A stretch of 64,000 nucleotides of DNA, taken from Mucilaginibacter sp. KACC 22773 (GTDB taxonomy: Bacteria > Bacteroidota > Bacteroidia > Sphingobacteriales > Sphingobacteriaceae). The notes below the pieces were generated by a model. It made no database searches, was not told where the DNA came from, and worked only from the letters and a program-made list of their open reading frames with translations. A program made the position numbers and the translations under genes. Positions 25,441 through 33,234 of this stretch are shown piece by piece. Position 1 is the stretch's first letter. Each line of letters begins with the position of its first letter. The stretch spans positions 7,477,738 through 7,541,737 of the forward strand of contig NZ_CP117883.1 of the NCBI RefSeq assembly GCF_028736215.1, given 5' to 3'.

Positions 25441-26877
25441 ATGAGAAAGTTAGGGTTATTAGTTTTAGGGTTTATATCCATAATATCAGTTGCAAAGGCA
25501 CAAGTTACATTAGATGCCACAGCAGCTAAACCAGATACCAACACGGCCAGAACACCAGGGAAAACATTAGATAAAATTGCCGCAATTGTTGGCAACAGCC
25601 CTATTTTATTGTCGGATATTGAACTATCATACGCCCGTTACCTGGTTGAGGGTATGCAGCCAAATCCGGCTGTAAAATGCCAGATACTGCAATCGTTATT
25701 AACACAAAAGCTATTGGCGCAACAAGCCGTTATTGATAGTATCGATGTAAAAGATGATGATATTGACGCCAGTGTTGACCGCCGTATGCGCGAAATGATG
25801 CAGCGTGCAGGTGGCCAGGATAAACTGGAAGCCTTTTTAGGCCGATCAATAATTCAGTACAAGGACGAGATTCGCCCCGACATGAAAGAGCAAATGATTG
25901 CTCAAAAAATGCAGCAAAAAATAACCGAAAAGCTAAATGTTACCCCACAGGATGTTAAAGATTATTTTAACAAAATGCCTAAGGATAGCTTGCCTTCATT
26001 CAACAAAGAGGTTGAGGTTGGCGAAATTGTTTTTCAGCCCAAACTAAGTAAAGAAGAAAAACAACTATATAAAGAAAAAGCCGAAGAACTACTTGCCCGC
26101 GTAAAAAAAGGCGAAGATTTTGGAACTTTAGCACGTTTGTACTCGCAAGATCCGCAATCGGCAGTTGAAGGTGGCGACCTTGGTTTTGCCGATCGTACTA
26201 CATTTGTAAAAGAATTTACTGCCAATGCCTTTAAGCTTAAAGCCGGAGAGATTTCGCCCGTGTTTGAAACCGACTTTGGTTTTCACTTTTTACAGGTTAT
26301 TGAGCGCCGTGGCGAGCAGGTACACGTAAGGCACATCCTGATATCGCCGGCTACTACCCAGGCCAGCTTGGATAGGGCCAAAGCAAAAGCCGATAGTATT
26401 TATACGCTGATGATGGCGCATAAAAAAGATCTTGATTTTTCTGCTGCCGCGAATTTTTATTCGGACGACAAAGAAACCAAATTTAACGGCGGTATGATGC
26501 TGAACGCCGAAAACGTACAAACCCGTACAACTTTTATTCCTACTGATAAGCTTGACCCTAAAGTTGCCCTGGTTGTTGATACCATGAAAGTTGGCAGTAT
26601 ATCTAAACCCGATATATTTACCGGCGCCGATGGTAAAAAAAGCTATAAAATACTATACCTTAAATCAGCAACCGATGCGCACAAAGCCAACCTTGCGCAG
26701 GATTTTCCTAAGCTGAAAGATTTTGCTTACCAGGATAAAAACACAAGGGTAGTAAACCAATGGTTTGATAAACGCCGTAAACAAACGTTCATCAAAATTG
26801 ACCCTGAATATCAAACTTGCGACATATTGAAAAAGTGGTTAACACCTCCTGTAACAACAACTGCCCAAGCTAAATAA
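25441..26877 (+). CDS. surA: Periplasmic peptidyl-prolyl isomerase (SurA-type)
   Basis: 478 aa. A signal peptide (VAKAQ, about 17-21) leads into a SurA-like N-terminal chaperone domain (KIAAIVGNSPILLSDIELSYARYLVEG, then a long helical region with QSLLTQKLLAQQAVIDSIDV). Two parvulin-type PPIase domains follow (about 180-285 and 290-400: EVGEIVF...GGDLGFADR and VRHILIS...NGGMM). SurA escorts outer-membrane proteins through the periplasm. The ATG at 25441 follows a 270-base gap. MoxR and a kinase gene follow at 11-13 base spacing, so the three may be one transcript. Confidence 0.88.
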   Translation: MRKLGLLVLGFISIISVAKAQVTLDATAAKPDTNTARTPGKTLDKIAAIVGNSPILLSDIELSYARYLVEGMQPNPAVKCQILQSLLTQKLLAQQAVIDSIDVKDDDIDASVDRRMREMMQRAGGQDKLEAFLGRSIIQYKDEIRPDMKEQMIAQKMQQKITEKLNVTPQDVKDYFNKMPKDSLPSFNKEVEVGEIVFQPKLSKEEKQLYKEKAEELLARVKKGEDFGTLARLYSQDPQSAVEGGDLGFADRTTFVKEFTANAFKLKAGEISPVFETDFGFHFLQVIERRGEQVHVRHILISPATTQASLDRAKAKADSIYTLMMAHKKDLDFSAAANFYSDDKETKFNGGMMLNAENVQTRTTFIPTDKLDPKVALVVDTMKVGSISKPDIFTGADGKKSYKILYLKSATDAHKANLAQDFPKLKDFAYQDKNTRVVNQWFDKRRKQTFIKIDPEYQTCDILKKWLTPPVTTTAQAK

Positions 26878-26887
26878 TATATAACCT

Positions 26888-27850
26888 ATGCCACACCGCT
26901 CTGATGTTGAAGCCGCAGATGCTTTAAAGCTGGCCTACCAGCAAATACGTGCCGAAATTGGCAAAGTAATAATCGGGCAGGACGAGGTGGTAAAGTTTGT
27001 GCTGATATCTATTTTTAGTAACGGCCATTGTTTACTGGTAGGCGTACCCGGTTTGGCCAAAACGCTATTGGTACAAACGGTATCGCAGGTATTAGACCTT
27101 GATTTTAAACGCATCCAGTTTACGCCCGACCTGATGCCGTCTGACATCATAGGGTCTGAAATTTTAGGCGAAGACCGTAATTTTAAATTTATACCAGGCC
27201 CAGTTTTTAGCAATATTATCCTGGCCGATGAGATAAACCGTACCCCACCCAAAACGCAAGCCGCTTTATTGGAGGCTATGCAGGAGAAAGCGGTTACAGC
27301 CGCCGGCATCACCCATAAACTGGCCCAGCCATTTTTTGTATTAGCCACCCAAAACCCCATTGAACAGGAAGGTACCTATCCCCTGCCCGAAGCGCAACTG
27401 GATAGGTTTATGTTCAACGTAACGTTAAACTATCCCTCGTTTCAGGAAGAATTGCAGGTTGTTAAAAACACCACCAGCACTTTAAAGGCTGATGTTAAAA
27501 AAATATTGAACGCCGAGCAGATCATTTATTTTCAGCAACTGGTACGCAACATTCCGGTTACCGATAATGTGATGGAATATGCTGTAAAGCTGGTATCAAA
27601 AACCCGCCCCAATACCCAGTTTGCCACGCCGCAGGTAAACCGTTTATTAACATGGGGCGCCGGCCCAAGGGCATCACAATTTTTGATACTTGGCGCCAAA
27701 TGCCATGCCGTTATCAACGGAAAATATTCACCCGATATTGAGGATGTACAAGCCGTTGCCAAACCTATTTTAACCCACCGTATTGTGCGCAGCTACCACG
27801 CCGAAGCGGAGGGCCTATCTGCCGCCAATATCATTGAGGGGCTGTTTTAA
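26888..27850 (+). CDS. MoxR family AAA+ ATPase
   Basis: 320 aa, the family's usual length. Walker A GVPGLAKT (52-59), Walker B IILADEINR, sensor region VLATQNPIEQEGTYPLPEAQLDRF and arginine finger-like residues are in place. MoxR ATPases act as chaperones that help assemble or activate a partner, commonly one with a von Willebrand A domain encoded next door. Here no DUF58 or vWA gene follows; the next gene, 13 bases on, is an LRR protein kinase. Upstream, 11 bases away, is surA. Confidence 0.93.
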   Translation: MPHRSDVEAADALKLAYQQIRAEIGKVIIGQDEVVKFVLISIFSNGHCLLVGVPGLAKTLLVQTVSQVLDLDFKRIQFTPDLMPSDIIGSEILGEDRNFKFIPGPVFSNIILADEINRTPPKTQAALLEAMQEKAVTAAGITHKLAQPFFVLATQNPIEQEGTYPLPEAQLDRFMFNVTLNYPSFQEELQVVKNTTSTLKADVKKILNAEQIIYFQQLVRNIPVTDNVMEYAVKLVSKTRPNTQFATPQVNRLLTWGAGPRASQFLILGAKCHAVINGKYSPDIEDVQAVAKPILTHRIVRSYHAEAEGLSAANIIEGLF

Positions 27851-27862
27851 GGAAACCCTGTC

Positions 27863-29161
27863 ATGCAAACTTTATTACAATTACAAAACGGCGAACTGAA
27901 AGGTGCCACTTCGCTTACGCTTACAGAAGGACTGTCGCATTTCCCGGAAGAAATATTCGACCTGGCAGATACTTTAGAAAGGCTTGACCTATCGCATAAC
28001 AACATCAGCGCACTACCTGCGCATTTTGGCAGGCTGAAAAAGTTGAAAATCTTTTTTTGTTCAGAAAATCGGTTTGCCATTTTACCCGAAGTTTTGGCCG
28101 ACTGCCCCCTGCTGGATATTGCAGGCTTTAAATCAAACCAAATAGCTGCTGTTTCTGCAAAATCACTCAATGCCAACCTGCGCTGGCTTATACTTACCAA
28201 CAACAGGATTGCGGATTTGCCTGCCGCTATTGGCAACTGCAAAAGGATGCAAAAGCTGATGCTTGCCGGCAATCAACTGAGCACATTGCCAAGGGAGCTT
28301 AGCAATTGCAGCAACCTGGAATTGCTCCGAATTTCTGCTAATAGGCTAAGTGAATTGCCCCAATGGCTTTTACGTATGCCCAGGCTTTCATGGCTGGCAT
28401 TTTCCGGGAATCCATTTTGTACCATTCCTGTTGTACAGCCCCTTGATCTTATCCATTGGGATGACCTGGATTTGAAAGGGCACCTTGGCGAAGGCGCATC
28501 TGGCGTTATACACAAAGCCACCTGGCGCAACGCTACAGCAATACAAGAGGTAGCCATAAAAATTTTTAAAGGTGCTGTTACCAGCGATGGCTCGCCCGAC
28601 GATGAAATGGATGCTTGCATAGCCGCTGATGTTCACCCCGGGCTGGTACAACTGTTGGGGCAAATAAAAGGGCATCCCGAAGGTAAAAAAGGCCTGGTAA
28701 TGGGGTTAATCCCTCCATCTTTTTATAACCTCGGCCAGCCTCCGAGTTTACAAACCTGCACCCGCGATGTTTTTAGGGAAACCCTTTCACTCACAACCCG
28801 CCAAATAGTCAAAATTGCCGCTACAATTGCATCCGTTGCGCTCCAGCTACATGACAGGGGTATTATGCACAGCGATTTGTACGCCCACAACACCCTCATT
28901 GATAATGATGCAAACACGCTGTTTGGCGATTTTGGGGCTGCTTCCTTTTATGATAAAAACCATAGCTACATAGGCCCGGCACTTGAACGGCTTGAGGTAA
29001 GGGCGTTTGGATGTTTACTTGACGATTTGCTTAGCTTAAGTAACGAACCAAGCAACGAAACCCTGGCAAAGGTTGGTATTATCAGGGATGCATGTATGGT
29101 AGATGATGTTTTATTGAGGCCGGATTTTCGCTATTTAAATGGCGAGTTGCTAAAGTTATAA
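27863..29161 (+). CDS. Leucine-rich-repeat protein kinase
   Basis: 432 aa, cytoplasmic. Residues about 14-190 hold seven or so LRRs (LERLDLSHNNISALP, LRWLILTNNRIADLP, MQKLMLAGNQLSTLP). A kinase domain fills the rest: Gly loop HLGEGASGV (208-215), K233 in VAIKIF, E248 in helix C, catalytic HSD338 with N343, and GDFG at 355-358. All catalytic residues are present, so it should be active on Ser/Thr, even though the domain is short after DFG. The HSD replaces HRD, so it is a non-RD-type loop. LRR plus kinase in one chain is rare in bacteria. It follows moxR by 13 bases and may be co-transcribed; target unknown. Confidence 0.88.
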   Translation: MQTLLQLQNGELKGATSLTLTEGLSHFPEEIFDLADTLERLDLSHNNISALPAHFGRLKKLKIFFCSENRFAILPEVLADCPLLDIAGFKSNQIAAVSAKSLNANLRWLILTNNRIADLPAAIGNCKRMQKLMLAGNQLSTLPRELSNCSNLELLRISANRLSELPQWLLRMPRLSWLAFSGNPFCTIPVVQPLDLIHWDDLDLKGHLGEGASGVIHKATWRNATAIQEVAIKIFKGAVTSDGSPDDEMDACIAADVHPGLVQLLGQIKGHPEGKKGLVMGLIPPSFYNLGQPPSLQTCTRDVFRETLSLTTRQIVKIAATIASVALQLHDRGIMHSDLYAHNTLIDNDANTLFGDFGAASFYDKNHSYIGPALERLEVRAFGCLLDDLLSLSNEPSNETLAKVGIIRDACMVDDVLLRPDFRYLNGELLKL

Positions 29162-29498
29162 CTTACCAATCCGGGATAATCGTGGATCTCAGATTAAAAC
29201 CGTGCACTCCTTCATAAGTACACCGGGACGTACTTTTTACTAAAATAATGGTTGGAAATAAATTACCTTATTTTGTATAGTAAACGAGGGGGCATCGATT
29301 TAAAACTGAGAAATTAAAGACGCCCTTACTGCGTCATTTTAAATTTGCATCTGTATCTGGCTTTGTTAACAAATTATCACCTTTGAGTAAAAATCTGTAA
29401 GGATATCCCCGAAACCCCGACTACATGGTTACCAAACATCTGTTTTTTACGTTAATAACATCAGCAGCAAAACAAAAGCTGCACCGATCGATTAAAAC
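29162..29498. other. Intergenic gap, no gene seen
   Basis: 337 bases before msrA. I find no frame above 30 codons with good composition. A candidate -7 box TTATTTTG lies near 29266-29273 and a short AAAACAAAAG tract before the start; nothing firmer. Confidence 0.5.
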
Positions 29499-30128
29499 AT
29501 GAAAAAAATAACATTTCAAGTACTGCTATTCGTCATTACCGGGGCATCGGTGTTTGCCCGGCCTATCATGAAACCCAACAAATTAAACGCGCTCAAACTT
29601 GATACCGCCACTTTCGCCACCGGCTGTTTCTGGTGTACCGAGGCCAAGTTTCAGCAGATAGAGGGTGTTGTAAAAGTTGTATCTGGTTTTGCAGGCGGCC
29701 ACGTGGCCAACCCCAGTTATAAGCTGGTTTGCACCGGCACAACCGGCCATGCAGAAACCTGCAACATTATTTATAACCCGGCTAAAGTAACTTATGATGC
29801 ACTGTTAGCAGCGTTTTTTGTAGCGCATGACCCAACACAGCTTAACCGCCAGGGTAATGATGTAGGTACGCAATACCGCTCGGCCATATTTTATCACAAC
29901 GCGGCCCAAAAACAAAAAGCCGAATACTACATTAATAAGCTGAATGCCGAAAAGGTTTATCCCAACAAAATAGTTACCCAGGTAAATCCTTATACCGTAT
30001 TTTACAAAGCCGAAGATTATCATCAAAACTATTTTAACCAAAATGGCGAGCAGCCTTATTGCAAATATGTGATACAGCCCGAACTGGAAAAATTCAGGAG
30101 TGTATTTAAAGGGAAATTAAAAAAATGA
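29499..30128 (+). CDS. msrA: Peptide-methionine (S)-S-oxide reductase, exported
   Basis: 209 aa with a signal peptide (ASVFAR, about 15-21), so this copy works in the periplasm. The active site GCFWC places catalytic C43; other family motifs are GVVKVVSGFAGGHVANPSY, HAETCNIIYNP, FFVAHDPTQLNRQGNDVGTQYRS. It reduces the S form of oxidised methionine in proteins. Its stop overlaps the start of msrB by four bases (ATGA), so both are translated from one message and repair both diastereomers. Confidence 0.95.
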   Translation: MKKITFQVLLFVITGASVFARPIMKPNKLNALKLDTATFATGCFWCTEAKFQQIEGVVKVVSGFAGGHVANPSYKLVCTGTTGHAETCNIIYNPAKVTYDALLAAFFVAHDPTQLNRQGNDVGTQYRSAIFYHNAAQKQKAEYYINKLNAEKVYPNKIVTQVNPYTVFYKAEDYHQNYFNQNGEQPYCKYVIQPELEKFRSVFKGKLKK

Positions 30129-30646
30129 GATTAGCACTAATAATATTTGCCATTTTAACCGGCACAGCATGTGGCGCCAATGCCCAACATCTAAAATCAA
30201 ACAAAGGGCACGAGAACAACCCCTATTACTCCAATACCGATACCAAACATTTAGCTGTGAGTGATGCCGAGTGGAAAAAGATCCTGTCGCCTGCTTTATA
30301 TGCCACTGCACGTGAACAGGCTACAGAAAGGCCATTTACGGGCCGATATTGGGACAAAAATGCCAGGGGTACCTACTTTTGCGCCGTTTGCGGTAACGAA
30401 CTTTTTCGGTCGGATGCCAAGTTTGTCAGCAATTGTGGCTGGCCCAGCTTTTACCAGGCAGTGCGTAAAAACAGCGTGATTTATAAAGAAGATAACTCCC
30501 TGGGCATGCAGCGTACCGAGGTTATTTGCGCGCGCTGCGATTCGCACCTGGGCCATATTTTTGACGACGGTCCACCACCTACCGGCAAGCGCTTTTGTAT
30601 GAACTCGATATCGCTGGATTTTCAGCCCGATGGCTTGGGCAAATAA
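30125..30646 (+). CDS. msrB: Peptide-methionine (R)-S-oxide reductase, exported
   Basis: 173 aa. A hydrophobic leader ends near GANAQ (residue 20), matching export of the MsrA partner. Zinc-binding CAVC (86-89) and CARC (135-138), C104 in SNCGWPSF, and catalytic C158 in GKRFCMNSISLDF are all present. The enzyme reduces the R form of methionine sulfoxide. Translationally coupled to msrA by a four-base overlap, and followed by a strong terminator. Confidence 0.95.
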   Translation: MRLALIIFAILTGTACGANAQHLKSNKGHENNPYYSNTDTKHLAVSDAEWKKILSPALYATAREQATERPFTGRYWDKNARGTYFCAVCGNELFRSDAKFVSNCGWPSFYQAVRKNSVIYKEDNSLGMQRTEVICARCDSHLGHIFDDGPPPTGKRFCMNSISLDFQPDGLGK

Positions 30647-30656
30647 CCTGTTTACC

Positions 30657-30700
30657 CGGCCTGAAATGTTAAATGTGATAATTTAACATTTCAGGCCGGT
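30657..30700 (+). terminator. Intrinsic terminator after msrB
   Basis: CCGGCCTGAAATGTTAAA (30657-30674) and its perfect complement (30683-30700), an 18-bp stem with 8-base loop, followed by TTTCTTTT. Confidence 0.92.
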
Positions 30701-30743
30701 TTCTTTTCATTCAATATTCATTTATTCGTCTTAACTTTATCAA

Positions 30744-31319
30744 ATGTCGTCGCATCATATCGTTCGCGAGAAACAGGAGCCTGCTTTACTTGTATTGGGG
30801 ATAGATAATTTTGAGGAGGAACTGCTGGGGCAATTACTGGAGTGGAGTCCGACGGTGATAACAACCCCAGACACCGCCGAAAAGCTGAACAGTTTTGGTA
30901 TTAAAATAGATTGGATTATTACTGATGATGACGGAGCGGTTTTCACCCAGTCTGATGTGAGGTTGATCGCTGCCGGAAACAGCAATATAACACAGGCAGC
31001 GCTAAAGTTCCTTACGATTAATAACTATCCCGCTGTTAACGTGATAACCGACGACCTGGAGTTGAGCGATTTTTTGCCTTATGCCGATAAAATTAACCTG
31101 GTTATTTTTAACGCCCGGCAAAAAATTTATCCGGTAACGTCGGGTTTCAGCAAGTGGAAACCGGCAGATGAGCAAATTGAATTATTGTCGCCAACAAGGG
31201 CACTTAAATACAGCGGCTTGCTGGATAAAGGCCAAAACAGGTACCAAACAACTGTGGATGGTTTTTTTACCTTGAACTTTGATGAACCGTTTTTATTAAT
31301 TGCCGAGACTTTAAATTAG
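30744..31319 (+). CDS. Conserved protein, thiamine-pyrophosphokinase-like (tentative)
   Basis: 191 aa, cytoplasmic. The first 130 residues look like an alpha/beta domain (LLVLGIDNFEEELLGQLLEW, IKIDWIITDDDG, LIAAGNSNITQAALKFL), the last 50 like a small beta domain (YSGLLDKGQNRYQTT, FLLIAETLN). This recalls the two-domain layout of thiamine pyrophosphokinase, with DWIITDDDG in the place of the nucleotide/metal motif, but the match is weak and the key loop is altered. It starts four bases after a near -7 box (TAACTTTA). Function remains uncertain. Confidence 0.6.
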   Translation: MSSHHIVREKQEPALLVLGIDNFEEELLGQLLEWSPTVITTPDTAEKLNSFGIKIDWIITDDDGAVFTQSDVRLIAAGNSNITQAALKFLTINNYPAVNVITDDLELSDFLPYADKINLVIFNARQKIYPVTSGFSKWKPADEQIELLSPTRALKYSGLLDKGQNRYQTTVDGFFTLNFDEPFLLIAETLN

Positions 31320-31501
31320 TAAGCACAAAGCAATAAAAAGGCGATTTTGAGGTTGTTGTATAGATAATTTTTTTATTGGTTCGTTTTTTGCATTATTGTA
31401 TAAATTATTATTAAACATCAATTAAACCGTTTAAACATTTTTTAGTCTATATCTCTATACAAGGCGGGGAAACCTGCCGAACAGTTAAAAATCTTTCAAT
31501 C

Positions 31502-32617
31502 ATGAAAAGGACATATAAAAATTTATTTTCATTCGCTTTAGCCGGCTTATTGAGTTTGTCTTTAGCGTTTACCGCAAACGCACAGCGAGGTGGTGGCGGT
31601 GGCGGCGGCCAAAGATCTGGCGGCGGTGGCGGTGGCGGCGGCTCCCGGTCATCCGGCGGCGGTGGTGGCGGCAGTGTTGGTGTGTCACGCCCGTCGGGTG
31701 GTGGCAGCATTGGTGTTGCACGCCCGTCATTCAATGGCGGCGGTAATCAGGGAGTTTCGGTAGCCCCTCCTTCACGTGGTTTTAGCGGCAACGGCAACAT
31801 TAACCGTGGCAGCCAGGCAATTGCGCCCCAACGTGGCAATTATGGCTATGGTAACAGATCAAACAATGTGGCTATTGCGCCTCAGCGCAGCAGCATTAAC
31901 GGTGGCGGCCAACGTGTATACAGCGGTACCCGCAGTTATAATAGTATTGACAGGCGTGCCTATAATGGTGGCCGCGGCAATTATTATAACGGCTCGGGCG
32001 GTTATGGACGAAGGGTTTATACCGGTAGCGCTTATCGCTATGGTGGCCGTGGTGGTTACTTTGGCAGCCATGTTTATTACCCATACCACAATTACTATTA
32101 CTCGTACTATTACCCTCGTATAGGCTTTAGCATAGGTTTCCTGCCTTACGGATACTATCCATTCTGGTATGGCGATTACCAATACTTTTATAGCGATGGT
32201 TTATACTACCGTCAATATAATGATCAGTATACTGTGGTTGAGCCACCTGTTGGTGCCGAAGTTAAAAACTTACCATCGGATGCAAAATCTATTATGATTA
32301 ACGGCGAGCAGTATTATGAATCAAATGGTGTATACTATCAGCCCTATACAAAAGATGATGGCACTCAGGTATACGTAATTGCCGGTAAAGATGGAGAGTT
32401 GAATACCGATAATGGTGGTAACGGCGATGTACAGCAAGGCCCGCAAATTGGCGATATTGTTACTCAGTTGCCAGACGACTGCCGCAAGATCAAGATCAAT
32501 GGCGAAAAATTATTTGTCTCTCCTGACGGTTATTACTACCAGGAAAGCCAAAACAACAATGGCGATACCATTTACAAAATTGTTGGTACCCCATCTGACG
32601 AGCCAGATCAGCAATAA
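31502..32617 (+). CDS. Exported glycine-rich DUF6515 family protein
   Basis: 371 aa. A signal peptide (TANAQR, about 25-28) is followed by a low-complexity Gly/Ser/Arg tract (28-90), then Tyr/Gly-rich sequence (about 90-230, with YPYHNYYYSYYYPR), and two C-terminal repeats of the pattern LPSDAKSIMINGEQYYESNG and LPDDCRKIKINGEKLFVSPDG (about 257-360), the DUF6515 unit. Such proteins are exported in Bacteroidota; function is not known. A terminator follows. High AT-poor Gly tract makes shadow frames on the opposite strand. Confidence 0.85.
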   Translation: MKRTYKNLFSFALAGLLSLSLAFTANAQRGGGGGGGQRSGGGGGGGGSRSSGGGGGGSVGVSRPSGGGSIGVARPSFNGGGNQGVSVAPPSRGFSGNGNINRGSQAIAPQRGNYGYGNRSNNVAIAPQRSSINGGGQRVYSGTRSYNSIDRRAYNGGRGNYYNGSGGYGRRVYTGSAYRYGGRGGYFGSHVYYPYHNYYYSYYYPRIGFSIGFLPYGYYPFWYGDYQYFYSDGLYYRQYNDQYTVVEPPVGAEVKNLPSDAKSIMINGEQYYESNGVYYQPYTKDDGTQVYVIAGKDGELNTDNGGNGDVQQGPQIGDIVTQLPDDCRKIKINGEKLFVSPDGYYYQESQNNNGDTIYKIVGTPSDEPDQQ

Positions 32618-32640
32618 TAAATAAAAATTCAAATACTATA

Positions 32641-32677
32641 AAAACAGGCTTCTTCGGTAAACGAAGGGGCCTGTTTT
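32641..32677 (+). terminator. Intrinsic terminator after the DUF6515 gene
   Basis: AAAACAGGC (32641-32649) with GCCTGTTTT (32669-32677), inner stem CTTCG/CGAAG, T-rich tail. Confidence 0.88.
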
Positions 32678-32783
32678 GTTTTGAGGGATTTAATTTGAGC
32701 ATGGGTTTTCCGCGCAATTGAAATACTTCAAAACATTTATCGCCCTACCGGTATTGTTATTAAACACGATAACAAATACAGAT

Positions 32784-33128
32784 ATGGAAAATCACGATCA
32801 TAGCGCAATCATTCAAAAGTTGTTGAATTGCGTAGCAGCATGCGAAAACTGTGCAACAGCGTGTTTAAGTGAAGACGATGTACAAATGATGACAGACTGC
32901 ATCCGGCTGGACCGAGACTGCGCCGATATTTGCGCCCTGGCCGCACGCCTGTTACAGCGGGATTCGGTAATAGCTCATCAGTACCTGGTGTTATGCGAAG
33001 AAATTTGCCGCCTTTGCGCAGCCGAATGCGGTAAACATAACCACGATCATTGTCGACAATGTGCCCAGGCCTGCCTGGTTTGTGCCGAAGCTTGTCATGA
33101 ACACCATCAGCCAGTTACGCAGGATTAA
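32784..33128 (+). CDS. Cys-rich four-helix-bundle copper-binding protein
   Basis: 114 aa from the ATG at 32784, the size of known four-helix copper proteins (DUF326/Csp type). Sixteen cysteines are spaced along helices as CxxxC and CxxC (NCVAACENCATAC, CADIC, CEEICRLCAAEC, CRQCAQACLVCAEAC), suited to line a core that stores Cu(I). His-rich ends (MENHDHS, HNHDH, HEHHQ). An in-frame TTG at 32718 would add 22 residues resembling a signal peptide (KYFKTFIALPVLLL), so an exported form cannot be excluded. The next genes are a TonB receptor and a small Cys/His protein, a likely copper-handling group. Confidence 0.85.
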   Translation: MENHDHSAIIQKLLNCVAACENCATACLSEDDVQMMTDCIRLDRDCADICALAARLLQRDSVIAHQYLVLCEEICRLCAAECGKHNHDHCRQCAQACLVCAEACHEHHQPVTQD

Positions 33129-33158
33129 TAGTTGCTACCACATCAATTCAATTAAAAC

Positions 33159-33204
33159 AACAAAGGCGAACTACCAGGATTTACCTGCATAGTGCGCCTT
33201 TGTT
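33159..33204. terminator. Bidirectional intrinsic terminator
   Basis: AACAAAGGCG (33159-33168) pairs with CGCCTTTGTT (33195-33204), with inner pairs CCAGG/CCTG, between convergent genes; T run on the right. Confidence 0.82.
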
Positions 33205-33234
33205 TTGTAAATGGACTTTGGGGTTAAAACGAGT

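Noticed and set aside
27863..29161. Pseudokinase call for the LRR kinase because of the short C-terminal lobe
   Set aside because: Gly loop, Lys, helix-C Glu, catalytic Asp/Asn and DFG are all intact.
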